DNA from: Misgurnus anguillicaudatus | Taxonomy: Eukaryota; Chordata; Actinopteri; Cypriniformes; Cobitidae | NCBI RefSeq assembly: GCF_027580225.2 | Contig: NC_073340.2 | Location: 35,064,001-35,128,000 of the forward strand | Reading direction: 5' to 3' | Length of the DNA: 64,000 bases | In this document: piece by piece, positions 21,909 to 34,103 of the stretch | Layout of the letters: each line of letters opens with the position of its first letter | How positions within the stretch are numbered: the stretch's first letter is position 1 | Notes under the pieces: model-generated | What the model was told of the DNA's origin: nothing | Seen by the model: the letters and a program-made list of their open reading frames with translations, nothing else | Databases searched by the model: none | Program-made: the position numbers and the translations under genes

Positions 21909-22174
21909 AGCCAATTTATACTTTTGCGTCGGGGTTATGCCGTAGGGTACGCCAGACGTAGGCAACGCCGTCATGAGCATTTATACTTCTGCGTTTGTGT
22001 TGCTCTGCAGTTACACCGCCGAATCTTGCGGTCCGCGTCGTTTTGACGTGTAGTTACATTTTTGAGGAGGTGCACGTCAGGTACTGCGAAGGCTACGGCG
22101 ACAGGGTTCGCGTCTATGCGTATGTTACGGCGTACCTATAACGCGCACCTAACGCAAAAGTATAAATTGGCCTT
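21909..22174. mobile_element. CG-rich MITE
   Basis: Inverted ends GCCAATTTATACTTTTGCGT and (complement) ACGCAAAAGTATAAATTGGC, with a CG-rich interior. Common fish repeat form. Confidence 0.75.
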
Positions 22175-22189
22175 AAGTGTGTATTAGTT

Positions 22190-22640
22190 CACGATATGCA
22201 AAAGGTACAAACCCCCAAAAATGGCGCAAGTTATCGTCTCCAACGTAAATCTTTCTTGTACAACAAAAACACACAGATTGTAGGCAACAGTTTACTTCCT
22301 GGGATTGGTGATGTAGAGAAGACCGACATTATCTTAATTCATCCTGCTTTGACTCCTGTAAGTTAACTCCTGTTAGCATTGCATTGTGAGTGAATCTTTC
22401 AAACATGATAAGGAGCGTCACATTTCCTGCTGACGTCAGAGGTATTCAGGCCAATCACATCGTACAGATTAGCTGGCCAATCAGGGACACAAAGCTTTTC
22501 AAATCTGTGCGTTTCAAGAAGAAAGTGAAATCTAGAGCTAAAAATGTACAGTATGTGGAAAATAATGTGTTTTTTGAACCATAAACCACGCAAACACAGT
22601 GTATTATACCAAATACACCAAAAATTTTTAGCAAAGAAAT
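22190..22640. repeat. Dispersed fish repeat
   Basis: Segments such as GGCGCAAGTTATCGTCTCC and GACGTCAGAGGTATTCAGG look like a high-copy cyprinid repeat (recall, not searched). It replaces a receptor exon. Confidence 0.4.
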
Positions 22641-22659
22641 ACGTTTAAATAATTATACA

Positions 22660-22765
22660 TTCAAACATAATTATGAGATTAACTTCAGTGTATTAGAATG
22701 AAGTGAACATTTTGATCATCTGATACTAACACACACGTCTCTTTACAATATACTGCACATGTGTT
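22660..22765 (-). pseudogene. Relic of another receptor copy (intron only)
   Basis: This stretch matches the R3 intron at 33120-33215 (CTTCAGTGTATTA, GATCATCTGATAC, TCTCTTTACAATAT). The exon expected just to its left has been replaced by the repeat at 22190-22640. Confidence 0.45.
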
Positions 22766-23028
22766 ACTGTTACACAGGATGTTAAAGATGCATATATTGA
22801 CTGCCAAAACAGGAAGGAAGCTAGAAAGGGGTTGTAGACAAATGACAGGACATGCCGAAACCCCGCCCAACACTACACACCAACTTTTTGAGTTGCTAAA
22901 GCATTAAACATAGCAAAAGAAACATACAATAACACAATAGTAACAAACATTAAGATGGAATTAAGCTAAGGTGTAACATATCAGTGACATATTCAGTGCT
23001 CTGAAGTGAAAACAATAAGTGTAACATA

Positions 23029-23425
23029 CAGTTATGTTCAAAATAATAGCAGTGCAACATCAGTAACCTATTAAACCACTTTTATTAGTAGTAATATTAC
23101 TGCATTGCAAATTATGTACTTACAGATGTACTATTGTTTGGAAAAAAATAGACGTATTAGTAATGATATCCACATTATTGTTATGAGTCATTGAGTAATT
23201 TATGAAAGTGGCATGATCGAAATAATAGCAATGTGAAGTTTGATTGGAAAATAACTTCATTCTGTGAAAAATTGCTCTTTATGTCCTTTATTGAGAAAGA
23301 GAAAAAGCAAATGTTTCACCCATTGCTATAAAATACATCTGCTGCTGATTAAAAGGTTGATTTGAGAAAGAAAACGTATGAAAAAATGCAGCAAAGTTTA
23401 TGATGCTCAGCTAAAATGAACATAA
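23029..23425 (+). mobile_element. Tc1-like 5' end fragment (family A)
   Basis: Starts TA/CAGTTATGTTCAAAATAATAGC, the end of a Tc1-like family, and stops before the transposase DNA-binding region. Confidence 0.6.
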
Positions 23426-23429
23426 ATGC

Positions 23430-23524
23430 TTTAAAGGGGTCATATTATCAGATTTTTTCAGATGTAAAATAATTATTTGGTGTTCACAGAGTGCATATGT
23501 GAAGTTTTAGATCAAAATACCATA
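23430..23524. repeat. Fragment of the AAAGGGGTCATATTA repeat
   Basis: It shares GATGTAAAATAA and TTTGGTGTTC with the fuller copy at 24371-24750. Confidence 0.5.
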
Positions 23525-23526
23525 TA

Positions 23527-23785
23527 CACTCACCTAAAGGATTATTAGAAACACCTGTTCAATTTCTCATTAATGCATTTATCTAATCAACCAATCACAT
23601 GGCAATTGCTTCAATGCATTTAGGGGTGTGGTCCTGGTTAAGACAATCTCCTGAACTCTAAACTGAAGGTCAGAATGGGATAGAAAGGTGATTTAAAAAT
23701 TTTGAGCGTGGCATGGTTGTTGGTGCCAGACGGGCCGGTCTGAGCTTTTCACAATCTGCTCAGTTACTGATATGGAGCAGCAATG
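23527..23785 (+). mobile_element. Tc1-like 5' end fragment (family B)
   Basis: TA/CACTCACCTAAAGGATTATT matches the complementary 3' end at 39223. The copy is truncated before the transposase core. Confidence 0.65.
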
Positions 23786-24370
23786 AAGCAAACATGAATT
23801 CTTCTTAGCTTACATAAGTGGGGAAGTGCTTCTTGAAACAGAGATTAAGAGTCGGAGCACGTCCTAGCTTTGCTCTACATGACCCAACCTCAAGCAAGCT
23901 GTAGTGAGAGCTAAAGGAGATGTCATATCACTTTAACAAATTTATCAATCAAAAGTGAACATAGCCAAACAGCAAACAATATAATGTTTGAAAGATAAGA
24001 ACCAAGTACATACCAACATGACACAAAGTTTACTGTAGGCATTGTGTACATGAATAGTATCTAATAACAGGATACATATGAATATATGTGTTGCTGAAAA
24101 CAATACCACAACAGAATTGCATGTAAAGCAGTAATATAATATAGCAGTTTGTATATATGAGGGATATGTAAAAGCAGGATGAGGAATGTGAGGAATATTG
24201 GATTTGAGTACGTGTTCACCTGCATGTGGGTGTGTGGAAGAACTGACAGAAGCTAAATCTAAATCTGACAGGAACTTTGGGTCCTGGGCTGAAATATCTG
24301 TTTACCTGGTTGGCTCAATTTGATAAAGATGTGCAACAGTGGTTATGCAACTAAATATTAGACAATAGCT

Positions 24371-24750
24371 TAAAGGGGGTATTTCACAAGACTTTTTTGA
24401 GATGTAAAATAAATCTTTGGTGTCCCCAGAGTACATATGTGAAGCTCTAGCTCAAAATACCACACGGATAATTTATTATAACATGTTAAAATTGCCACTT
24501 TGTACAGGTGTGAGCAAAAATGTGCTGTTGTTGTGTCCTTTAAAATGCAAATTAGCTGATCTCTGCACTAAATGTCAATGTCATGGTTGGATGGTTGCAG
24601 ATAAAGGGGCTGTATTATCCCCTTTTGACATCACAAGGGGATACAAATTTCAATGACTTAAGTTGCAACATGCTTGCAAAGAATGGTTTACTGGGTTGAT
24701 CTTTTTCACATTTTCTAGATTGATAGAGAAAAATCTATTTTTTTATATTT
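24371..24750. repeat. Non-autonomous repeat, fuller copy
   Basis: It runs from TAAAGGGGGTATTTC to about AGATTGATAGAG. An antisense fragment of the same repeat is at 57575-57690. Non-coding. Confidence 0.5.
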
Positions 24751-25399
24751 TCTTTGCTTCCCTTTTAAAGAACAAAACAGACTTGTAAATGTTGTTAATA
24801 TTTTGATTTAGAATTGAATGTGTAATGTTTTTAATACATTTAAAATAAGGTAATAAATCAATTTATAACATTTCTGCACTTTTTTACGCTTTTATTATTA
24901 AACTGCTAGTTCTATTGTATAATCAATAATAAAATCAACCACAAACTCTACAATGAGCTTTGAGATTTTGTCAAAGTGTTTTTCTCTAAGCTCTTTATAT
25001 TTACCACAGTAAAGGTGAAAGTATGTTTCACAGGATTCGTCTCTGCTTTGCATCTCTTACAGTGTCGATATGTTCTGACAAATAGTTTTTATATCTCTGG
25101 TCTGCTGTTATATCTACATTACATAGAGAGAAAACAGACAGTAGACTTGGCAAACGCTGATTAAAGTGACAGCACACAGTCCTACCAAACCATCTCAACC
25201 ATTAAAACACATGAATAATCCACATGTCCATATCAAAGTAATAAAAATGCATTTAAAGTAATTATATGAGGATTTTGAGTGAAATTACAACATTAAAAAT
25301 AAGTTTAATAAAATGAATTGAATATAATATAAAAAGAATAAAAAGTTGATAAATTATATCAAATGATAAATAAATGAATGATAGAATTGATTTAATGAT
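24751..25399. other. No gene seen
   Basis: AT-rich, leading into the displaced R3 3' UTR. Confidence 0.35.
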
Positions 25400-25685
25400 A
25401 AATGAAATAATGTTACAGATGAAATGAAACACAAATGTGTATTTCTACGCAGATCAATTCAGAACAAAAGTTGATGCAGAGAAAATTAACATTTAAGATG
25501 TATATACACTGATCAAACAGATCAATAACAATAATATTTTACAGAAATAATATTAAAAAACAAAGCAAATAAAAACACAATAATACTTACAACCAGTCTT
25601 CAACAATCAGTAGAATTGATCTAATATGTAAAGGGTTTTATCTCCTGCATATATGCTGTTTTTTTTTAGTTAAAACTAAACACAT
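25400..25685 (-). other. R3 3' UTR distal part, displaced
   Basis: It matches the R4 3' UTR (42140-42550), including ACTGATCAAACAGATCAATAA and TCTCCTGCATATATGCTG. In R4 this joins the terminal exon directly; here the match breaks at about 25685 and resumes near 32885. Confidence 0.6.
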
Positions 25686-25772
25686 CTGGGCAGCATGGGT
25701 TACATGTGGACATGGGCATCACATGGGCAATATATGTAGGTCCCATGTGGGTTTCTCTATGTGGGCCCCATA
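25686..25772. repeat. CATGGGC/GGGCCC motif array, left part
   Basis: Repeated CCCATGTGGG and GGGCCCCATAT words. Interrupted by the Tc1 copy and resumed at 27713. Confidence 0.6.
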
Positions 25773-25774
25773 TA

Positions 25775-27710
25775 CAGTGGCAAAAAAAAGTATGTGAACC
25801 CCTAGGAATGAACTGGCTTTCTACAGTGATTTGCCTTAAAATGTTATCTGATCCTCATCGAGGTCACAACAATAGACAAACAAGATGTGCATAAGCTCAC
25901 AAGACATAAATAATTCCAGTTCCTTGTGTCTTTTTTGGAAACACCCATTAAACATTCACAGTGCTGGAGGAAAATGTAAGTGAGCCCATGGACTAATTAC
26001 TTTATTGAAAGCTTTTTTGTCCGAAACTGGCAAACTGGAGTCCAATTAATAAAATGAGTTTAAATGTGTGGTTTAGTGCAACTTTGATTGATATTAAGAC
26101 ACTCACACATTTTAAGATTGCTGTCCTTAAGAAGAATCAGCTCTTCTGAACCATGCTCTTATAAAGATATCTGATCAAGAGATGTTGCACTCCATAAGGC
26201 TGAAAAGGGATACAAAACAATCTCAAAATGTTTAGACCTCCACCAGTCTACACTTAGACAAATTGTCAATAAATGGAGACAATTAAATACTGTAGCTACC
26301 CTTCCTAGAAGTGGACGCACATTCAAGATGACTCCTAAGACACCACGCAGAATACTCAATGAAGTAAAGAAGAACCCACGAGTGAAGACATCATTGGAAA
26401 GGGCATACATCTCTGTTCATGAGTCTACCATTCGCAAGTCTTTGGACAGGCATGGTGTCTATGACAGTACACAACGGAGGAAGCCACTGCTCTCCCGAAA
26501 AACATTGCTGTGAGCCTGAAGTTGATGAAGTTTGTTTTAATCCGAATATAAAGGAATTAAGTATAATCTTACTTTACCATTATCTTTTTCTATATGAATA
26601 TAACCATAGTTTACCAGTGTGTGTATGAAATTTACCAGCATGCATTGCAGTATGTTCCTATACATGGGGAAGGTCGTTACATGCCGAAGGCCGAGACAAA
26701 AGACGTACTGTACTCTTGATAAAGTGATGCCATATGTTTTCCATATGATACAAACCATATGTTTCTGAATATTAGACCATATATGGAGTACATGGGGTGG
26801 GGAGGCCACCTTATATATACCACTGGTGGTACAGTAAAACTTTAGTGGATCTTGCAAGATCTCCTCATGGCTTTATTTCGCTGACAATAAAGTCCATCTT
26901 TGAAATCAAAACCTGAAGACTGTTTCATCTGAAAAGGGAAAACCACAACAAAGTTTGCAAAAGAGCACCTTGGCAAACCCCAGTGCTACTGGGAAAATAT
27001 TTTATGGATTGATAGAACAAAAGTTGAATTTTTTGGGGAAAATGTTATGGCGCAAAATGGGCACAGCTTACCAACATTGATTTGGGCTTGCTTTGCTGCC
27101 TCATGGCCTGAACCACTTGCCATCATCGAGGGTAAAATGAATTATTAAGTTAAAAAAAAATCCTATAGGATAATGTCAGGGTGGCTGTCCACCAGTTGAA
27201 GCTCATAAAAGTTAGTTGATGCAACAAGATTGTAGTAAATCCACTACAGACTGGCTTAAGAAAAACAAAATGCACCATTTGGAGTGGTCAAAGCCCAGAC
27301 CTTAACCTCATAGAGATGACCTCAAAAGAGCGGTTCACACCAGACATCCTACAAATGTGTCTGAGTTAAAGCGGTTTTGTAAAGGGGAATGAGCAAAAAT
27401 TGCTTCTGAACGATGCGCAGGTCTGATTCAGAACTACTGAAGGCGCTTGCGTGAAGTATTTGCTGCCAAATGAGGCTCAACAAGCTGTTAAATCCAAGGG
27501 TTCACCCACATCCTCCTCCAGCACCATGAACGTTCAACGGGGGCTCCCAAAAAAGACACAAGAAACTAGAATTATTTGTGTGTTGTCACCTTATGCGCAT
27601 TGTGTTTGTCTATTGTTGTGACCAAGATGAGGATCAGATCACATTTTATGGCAAATCACTGTATAAAACCAGTTTATTCCTAGGGGTTCACATACTTTTT
27701 CTTGCCACTG
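25775..27710 (+). mobile_element. Tc1-like transposon with a solo LTR inside
   Basis: Inverted ends CAGTGGCAAAAAAAAGTATG and complement, TA duplication on both sides. The transposase is broken: a start [19 protein letters not shown] with an internal deletion, then ILWIDRTKVEFFG (E to R) and QSPDLNLIEM, with stops between. Without the 428-bp LTR it is about 1.5 kb, near the normal Tc1 length. Confidence 0.88.
26523..26950 (+). mobile_element. Solo LTR within Tc1
   Basis: Ends TGATG...CAACA, 4-bp duplication AAGT (26519-26522, 26951-26954). TATATATA near 26812 and AATAAA near 26887 fit an LTR promoter and poly(A) signal. Confidence 0.7.
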
Positions 27711-27712
27711 TA

Positions 27713-28095
27713 GGTTTGCCCATGTGGGATAATAATGTGGGGCCCTCATGGCACCTATGTGGGCAAAACATTTTTATGCTTGAAATACATCTTTATACAT
27801 TTACAATCTTAAAATAATAACTTTTGGTTGATTGCCATTTTTATACAAAGAGCAATTAATATAACAGATATGATTTGTTCAGAATAAAACATTTTAAATC
27901 AAAATGCATTGAATTTTTTTATTTTTTACATTTAATTAACATTGATATGTGGGCCCCATATGGGCAACATGGGTTTCATGTGGCATGGGCTTAACATGGG
28001 CAATATATATGGGTCCCATGTGGGTTGACTATGTGGGTCCAACATAGGTATGCCCATGTTGGATGATAATATTGGACCTATGTGGGCAAAATAAT
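27713..28095. repeat. CATGGGC/GGGCCC motif array, middle part
   Basis: Words such as GCCCATGTGGGAT and TGGGCCCCATATGGGC recur. Two related sub-blocks (GCTT-AAATACAT-TTATA) are repeated about 300 bp apart. Confidence 0.6.
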
Positions 28096-28545
28096 TTCAT
28101 GCTTAAAATACATTTTATATACATTTAAACTCTTAAAATTATTACTTATGGTTGATAGTCACTTTTATACAAAGAGCAAATAATATCACAGATAGGATAT
28201 GATCAGTATAAAACATTTTAAATAAAAATGTATTATTGTTTACATTTAATTGTGATATTTATAATGTTTACCTGCCAATTATTAATTTTAATTTGCACAG
28301 CTGAGCATGAGTGAAAATAAGAAATGTCAGAAAGTTCATCAGTTTGTTGTGTTAATTAAATAATAGATGCATCCCTTAAACTCTAAATTGCTGCCTTCTG
28401 AGGCAGCTTTCCAAGGCAGGAAGGCATCAAGGCATGTCCGAATTCAATGTCTGGTTTACTTCCTGTCTCCTTAGATACCTATGACCGAAGTCATTTCCTC
28501 ATGAGGCAGCGAGGCAACGAGTCACTGCCTTGACACAGGACTAGA
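28096..28545. other. No gene seen
   Basis: AT-rich, with a short TTCTGAGGCAGC repeat fragment at about 28395-28530. Confidence 0.35.
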
Positions 28546-28897
28546 ATAAACAATAAAATAGCCTACTATACAAAACATACTTGACTTTGAACACTGAACG
28601 TACTTGACTTAACTAGACAGGATCTTTACAGCAACAAACAGGAACAAGGAATCTCACAACGAACACAAAATCACAAGGACTATAAATAGGGACAAAATAA
28701 TGAGAACAACATGTGAGCATGATAAAACAATCATGGTGAAAGGATAACAGGGAGCGGGGTAAAAGTGACAGGACACAGGGAACACGTGGTCCAATAAAAA
28801 CAATACTGAGACCACGTGATCCCACACAAAACATGGGTCTGTCATGATCCTGCCTAAAGACTAGATAAAAACAAGGACAAGAGGGCAGAATCATGAC
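28546..28897 (-). mobile_element. LTR relic
   Basis: It resembles the antisense LTR at 10052 (GGGAGCGGGGTAAAAGTGAC, GGACTATAAATAGG). It ends AGAATCATGACA. No target duplication found. Confidence 0.45.
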
Positions 28898-28964
28898 ATG
28901 GAGGTTCTTCATAAAACGTTTGAGCAAAGATTAATTGATGATCAGAATTAAGACCATCTCCAGA

Positions 28965-29335
28965 ACCAACCCATCCTCACCCCATGGCGTCAATATTTGA
29001 CGACACTTGACCATGCGTCAATATGTTGACGCGGAGGGTATACCTTTCGCGTCATTTTTTGACGAACTGGGGACTTCAATATTATTAAGTCCGTTGCATT
29101 CTCTTTCCTATTTTCTTTTTCGCGTCTGTTTAGGGTTAGATTTACATAATGACATCCCTACCCAAACCTTTCCCTAACCCCAATGCCAGTCGACAACTGT
29201 TTAATTTCGTGTACCTAATAGTATTGAAGTCCCCAGTTCGTCAAAAAATGACGTGAAAGGTATACCCTCCGCGTCAACATATTGACGCATGGTCAAGTGT
29301 CGTCAAATATTGACGCCATGGGTGTGAGACCATGT
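28965..29335. mobile_element. hAT-like foldback MITE, second copy
   Basis: It has the same GGCGTCAATATTTGACG arms and TACCTTTCGCGTCATTTT as 17690-18074. Confidence 0.8.
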
Positions 29336-29518
29336 TACAACAACAGTGAGCAATATTTGTGTTGTTTTTGAGTCTCAAGTATTTAAGAGTTTGACTTCTT
29401 TCAATGCTTATTTTAAGTGTTAAATTGTTAGTCATTACCTGCATTAGCAGTTTTGAAATGTTGATGATTATTTTCGCATTGAAAGTGTTATAAATTGACA
29501 ATAAAGTATTTTGATATA
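29336..29518. other. No gene seen
   Basis: AT-rich spacer between two elements. Confidence 0.35.
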
Positions 29519-30936
29519 CACTGTTAGCCCTTGCTGTAGATTTCTGGGTAAATAACTGTAAAATTGGCAGTATTTAGCTTTAACATTGGTGAAAGGTATT
29601 TTACTGTGATATGAGGTGCAGTTATGCTGCACTAATAATAAACTACAGTAAATTACTCTTTGCACCAATTAAGGGAAATAACTGTAATATTATCTGGTAA
29701 ATTACTGGCACACACATCCACAGGTGCAGGTGTCACCAATTTGCCTTGATAAACTTGTTTGTTTACTCGTGCTGTGTTGAACAATATAATAGTGGATTTG
29801 TATGTTTAAAAGCTGAAAATCAGTGAGTAAACTGTTAAAATATTTGTGAGTGTCTTTAAAACACATAAGTTAAGGTTCCAAATAGCTTCCTGATTAGCAA
29901 GTTTTTAGCATCTCCAACGTTAACCCTTGTGCATTGTTCAAATTCACTGCCCTTTCCTGTTGTTTGTGGCAAAAAATGCCACTAAATGAAACTGTTGTAA
30001 AAATGTATCAGATTAATATAAAAAATATTAATCTGTTAATCAACCTCAATACTGATCAAAATTACCAAATATTTACAAAAACTCCATGATTGTAACTCTT
30101 TAAAAAGTTTATAAGTGAACTTCCCAAATAAGTATTTGGGAAAAAACACAAAATGACTTATTTTCAATATAAAAAGTGATTTTGGACTGGATTTTTTTAA
30201 AAGCCTTTCCACAGTCTTGGGCATTTCAACGATTAGAAAAAACATTGGCTTTGATTAATTTTTAGTTTTTGTGCAGCATCAGATTTAATTTTTTTTTCCT
30301 CATTTATGGTTTGTGGTCATTTTTGCCCCATTGACTTCCATTATAGCAACATTTTTTTGATTGCAAAGCCATTTTTGATTGATAATGGTTTTTCTTTTTG
30401 CAAAAAGGTAAAATTTGTAATTTTTACTGTTGATCACCATAAGGCACCATTACCCCTTAGTAGGCCTGTGCAAAAAACAGAGCTTAATTTCTGGTTTCTA
30501 CTTCGTGTTAAATGAAGCATTTTTGTTAATCCTTGAATTGTAAGAATATAAGAAGGTCATTAAAATTATGTTGAATAACTGCGGTTTGGAATAACCTGAG
30601 GGTCAACGGAGATCTTTTTTTTTTGAGGGTGGGATTTGACATGATTGTCTTGAGTGTCTTAAAAGAATTTGTCTATTACACTGAAAGTAAACCACACAAT
30701 TTGCCATATGTGTTTTTTTTTGCTATGTGTCGCACTACCAATAAATAACCTGAATGTTATTTGATTGCATTGTTTTGGAGTATGATTTTGTTAGTTTTGG
30801 TTTAACTGTCATGCAGTGGCAGAGTTCTTTGTTTATATTATTGCTTTTTGTTATCTTATCTTATTTTGCCAATTCTACAGAAAATTTGGTCTGTTTAGTT
30901 TAATTTTGTGATTCCTTGTGCTATGTATTTATCTAT

Positions 30937-31596
30937 TGTCAGGATCCTGCCAAGGAGTCTTGTTGTGTATTTATATCTAGTTATGATGGCAGTTTGGCGT
31001 TCTGGCAGTCCCATGCTCTATGTCAGGGATGGGCAACTTCGGTCCTGGAGGGCCGGTGTCCCGCAGAGTTTAGCTCCAACCATAATTAAACACACCTGAA
31101 GCAGTCAATTAAGGTCTTACTGGGCATACTAGAAACTTTAACGCACGTGTGCTGAGGCAAGTTGGAGCTAAACTCTGCAGGACATTGGCCCTCCAGGACC
31201 GAAGTTGCACATCCCTGCTCTATGTGGAGGTTCATGCCTTGTTTATTGGGTCATGTGCTTTCGGTGTCTTGTCTCTTGTCCCCGCCCCCTCGTTCTCCTG
31301 CTTATTAGTAATCATTGGTTTTCTCCCATCACCTGTTCCCCCTCGTTATCTTGTTTGTTTTTTTTCTATATAATGTAATTGTGTCCTTAGTTCTGTGCAG
31401 GTTCGTTTTGTTTTGTTCTCGTGTTCATGTGGTTATCTAGCCGAGTTATCTTGTCAAGTTTAGTATTATCTATCTGCTTACAGTGTTTCAGGTCATGTAC
31501 ACCCTCGTGGGTTTTGTTATATGTTAGTAAATAAAGTGTTTTCTGTTTTCCTGGACTTTGTCTGCGATTGGGTTCATCCATCCTCTGATCCTGACA
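30937..31596 (+). mobile_element. Solo LTR
   Basis: Ends TGTCAGGATCC...GGATCCTGACA-like with a 5-bp duplication TCTAT (30932-30936, 31597-31601). TATATAA near 31366 and AATAAAG near 31531 fit an LTR. Contains the hAT MITE at 31024. Confidence 0.82.
31024..31217. mobile_element. hAT MITE inside the LTR
   Basis: Inverted ends CAGGGATGGGCAACTTCGG and complement; perfect 8-bp duplication CTCTATGT (31016-31023, 31218-31225). Confidence 0.92.
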
Positions 31597-31826
31597 TCTA
31601 TTGCCACAGTAATAAAGTGTATTTGTCTAAATATTTTGGGGTTCTTTCTCCCTTTTTAATAAAGTAACATAAAGAAAGAATCTTTCAAAAGTGTTAGAGT
31701 ACCACAATGAGTACGGCATTTTATATACTATACAGTATTCTACCTGAAGCATGTGGTACTGTACAGTAATTAACTGAAATCACTGCTGCCAGTTATTAAC
31801 TGTAATTCCTAACCTACAGTATAAAA

Positions 31827-32005
31827 CTGGCAACCCTGTTGCCAGTAAGACACCGTAATGGTACAGAGACAGTAAATTACTGGCAACACTGTTGCCAGTT
31901 ATTCACTGTATTGTCATAGACACAGTACTATACTGGCAACACTGTTGCCAGTAAGTCACCGTTACAGATGCTGTACAGTAACTAGCTGGCAACAGTGTTG
32001 CCAGT
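31827..32005. repeat. Four 19-bp palindromes at 53-bp spacing
   Basis: CTGGCAACACTGTTGCCAG or a one-base variant starts at 31827, 31880, 31933 and 31987. They lie next to the right terminus of the CACTG-ended element. Confidence 0.95.
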
Positions 32006-32224
32006 AATTTACTCCTAAAAACCCTGGTAAGGTTTAACAGTGTATTGAACCTTATTTCATTTTTCATATTTCACCTACTTCATGTTTTGTGATGTTACAG
32101 ATGAATGAACTGTTAAATATATCTACTGATATTTACCGAACTGAAATTATTTCAGTTTTCAATTTAAAACAAATATATTATTTAAGTAAATTACAATTAA
32201 GCATTTATTACATAATAAGGGACC

Positions 32225-32590
32225 AGTCCAGTACCCATTAAAAACCCATACTGGGACCTGGTAAATAATGTGGGCTTCATTAGGTGGGGCCAATATGGGC
32301 CCCATGTGTGTTGCCCAGCTGGGCCCCACATAAGCCCCACTCAGTTTCTATATCAAATTCATGTGGGCAACCCAGGTGGGGCCATGGTATCTATCTGGTC
32401 TACCCATATGGGCCCAATAAGGGGCCCATCAAGAGCCCATCTTCAACCCATCTGGGCAAGCCCATGTGGGGCCACCATGGAACCCCGGACAAAACTAACT
32501 GGGCCCCATCTGGGCAGCCCATATGGGGCCCACTCACCAGCCCATATCCATCCCTTATGGGCCCCACATGGGTGTGTTGACAGGGCCATT
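32225..32590. repeat. GGGCCCCATATGGGC motif array, right part
   Basis: Many GGGCCC, CCCATATGGG and CATGTGGG words. Open frames here are a by-product of the repeats. Confidence 0.6.
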
Positions 32591-32884
32591 TCAGCAGTAA
32601 CAACATAAACAAACGGCTGTCGTGGTCCGCACGTAACTTCCGGTAAACTCAGCTAAGGATAAATAACAACAAAGTTCTTTAAACATAGTTTATTTATATA
32701 ACAAGCAAAAAAACAACACATAGATTACATGGGAAACCAAAACATTTGTTATTTTCGACGAGGCATTTGTTCAAGAGATCAGTTTAGCAACTAGTCAGAC
32801 CATTAAAAAAAAACCATACCGGAAGTAAAGTTCGGATCCAGACGTGTATCGCGTCAGCGCACGTGCGTCCGATGAAACCGTCTA
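32591..32884. other. Right end of the 7.2-kb insertion
   Basis: It contains CACGTAACTTCCGGTA and a near-inverted TACCGGAAGTAAAG about 180 bp away. The match to receptor sequence resumes at about 32885. Confidence 0.4.
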
Positions 32885-32910
32885 TATTACATATTGATGT
32901 GATGCTGTAG

Positions 32911-33071
32911 TTACACTGTTTCTCTATCTGAACATTTACTGAGGATTTTTTCATGCACATCCATATTATAATCCTTCTGAAATCCACAAGTGGTGATGAA
33001 GTTGAGCTTCTTCTTGTAAATTAATCCCATGATAATGATGATCAAACACATTATGACAGAAATGATGACGG
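32911..33071 (-). CDS. R3 transmembrane and tail exon
   Basis: Acceptor AATTTACAG. It encodes AVIISVIMCLIIIIMGLIY, KKK, then a tail with DYNMD and terminal RETV. The exon lies only 26 bp from the right edge of the 7.2-kb insertion. Confidence 0.78.
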
Positions 33072-33379
33072 CTGTAAATTTGTATTGGAAAAAATGTGAA
33101 AAATCTTTATAGGTGAATTTAAACATAATTATGATAAAACTACTTCAGTGTATTATAGCAAATAAGATCATCTGATACAAACACACACTCACATCTCTTT
33201 ACAATATCCTGCATACTCTCAAATAACTTACTCTATAACATCGATATCTTAGTATTAAAAAACAATATCATATTCTGTGAAATTCAATTTGGAAACTCTG
33301 CTTTGATCAATAACACATTGGTTGCTTTACTAGACCTTTAATATTTTCAGTAAAATGATTTATTATCTGGCTGAGTTAA

Positions 33380-34103
33380 AGGAATAGTCTACTCATTTTC
33401 AATATTAAAATATGTTATTACCTTAACCAAGAATTGTTGATGCATCCCTCTGTCATCTGTGTGCGTGCGCGTGGGCGCTGGAGCGCGCTGCGACGCTTCA
33501 GTGGCATTTGGCTTGGCCCCATTCATTCAGTTCTGCCATTTGGAGGTGGGGTTGGAGGTGACCAAGCACATCAACGTTTTTCCTATTTAAGACGAGTAGT
33601 TATACGAGCGGGTTTGGTGGTACAAAAATAAAACGTAGCGCTTTTCTAAGCGGATTTAAAAGAGGAACTATATTTTATGGCGTAATAGCACTTTTGGGAG
33701 TACTTCAACTCGCCTGAAAAGTCCGCTCCCCTTCTCACTCTCATAATGGAAGAGGGAGGGTGTTACTGCGCCGAGTCGAAGTACTCCCAAAAGTGCTATT
33801 ACGCCATAGAATATAGTTCCTCTTTTAAATCCGCTTAGAAAAGCGCTACGTTTTATTTTGTACCACCAAACTTGCTCTTATAACTACTCGTCTTAAATAG
33901 GAAAAACGTTGATGTGTTTGGTCACTTCTAACTTTATTTCTAAATGGTAGCATTGAATGAATGGGGCTAAGCTAAATGCTATCGAAGCGTCGCAGCGCGC
34001 TCCAGCGCTTACGTGCACGCACACAGATGATAGAGGGATGTATCAACAATTCTTAGTTAAGGTAATAACATATTTTAATATTGAAAATGAGCAGACCATT
34101 CCT
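33380..34103. mobile_element. TTAA-flanked foldback element
   Basis: Arms of over 300 bp are inverted copies, with ends AGGAATAGTCTACTCATTTT and complement, flanked by TTAA (33376-33379, 34104-34107). Fits a piggyBac-like non-autonomous element. It sits in the R3 intron between stalk and terminal exon. Confidence 0.85.

Larger units (their letters stand above)
29519..32043. mobile_element. CACTG-ended element with nested LTR
   Basis: Ends CACTGTTAGCCC and (complement) GGGTTTTTA...TTTAACAGTG, TA on both sides. It carries four phased palindromes near the right end and a nested solo LTR. No transposase seen. Confidence 0.6.

Noticed and set aside
32270..32612. Pro/Gly/His-rich frames on both strands
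   Set aside because: By-product of the GGGCCC motif array.
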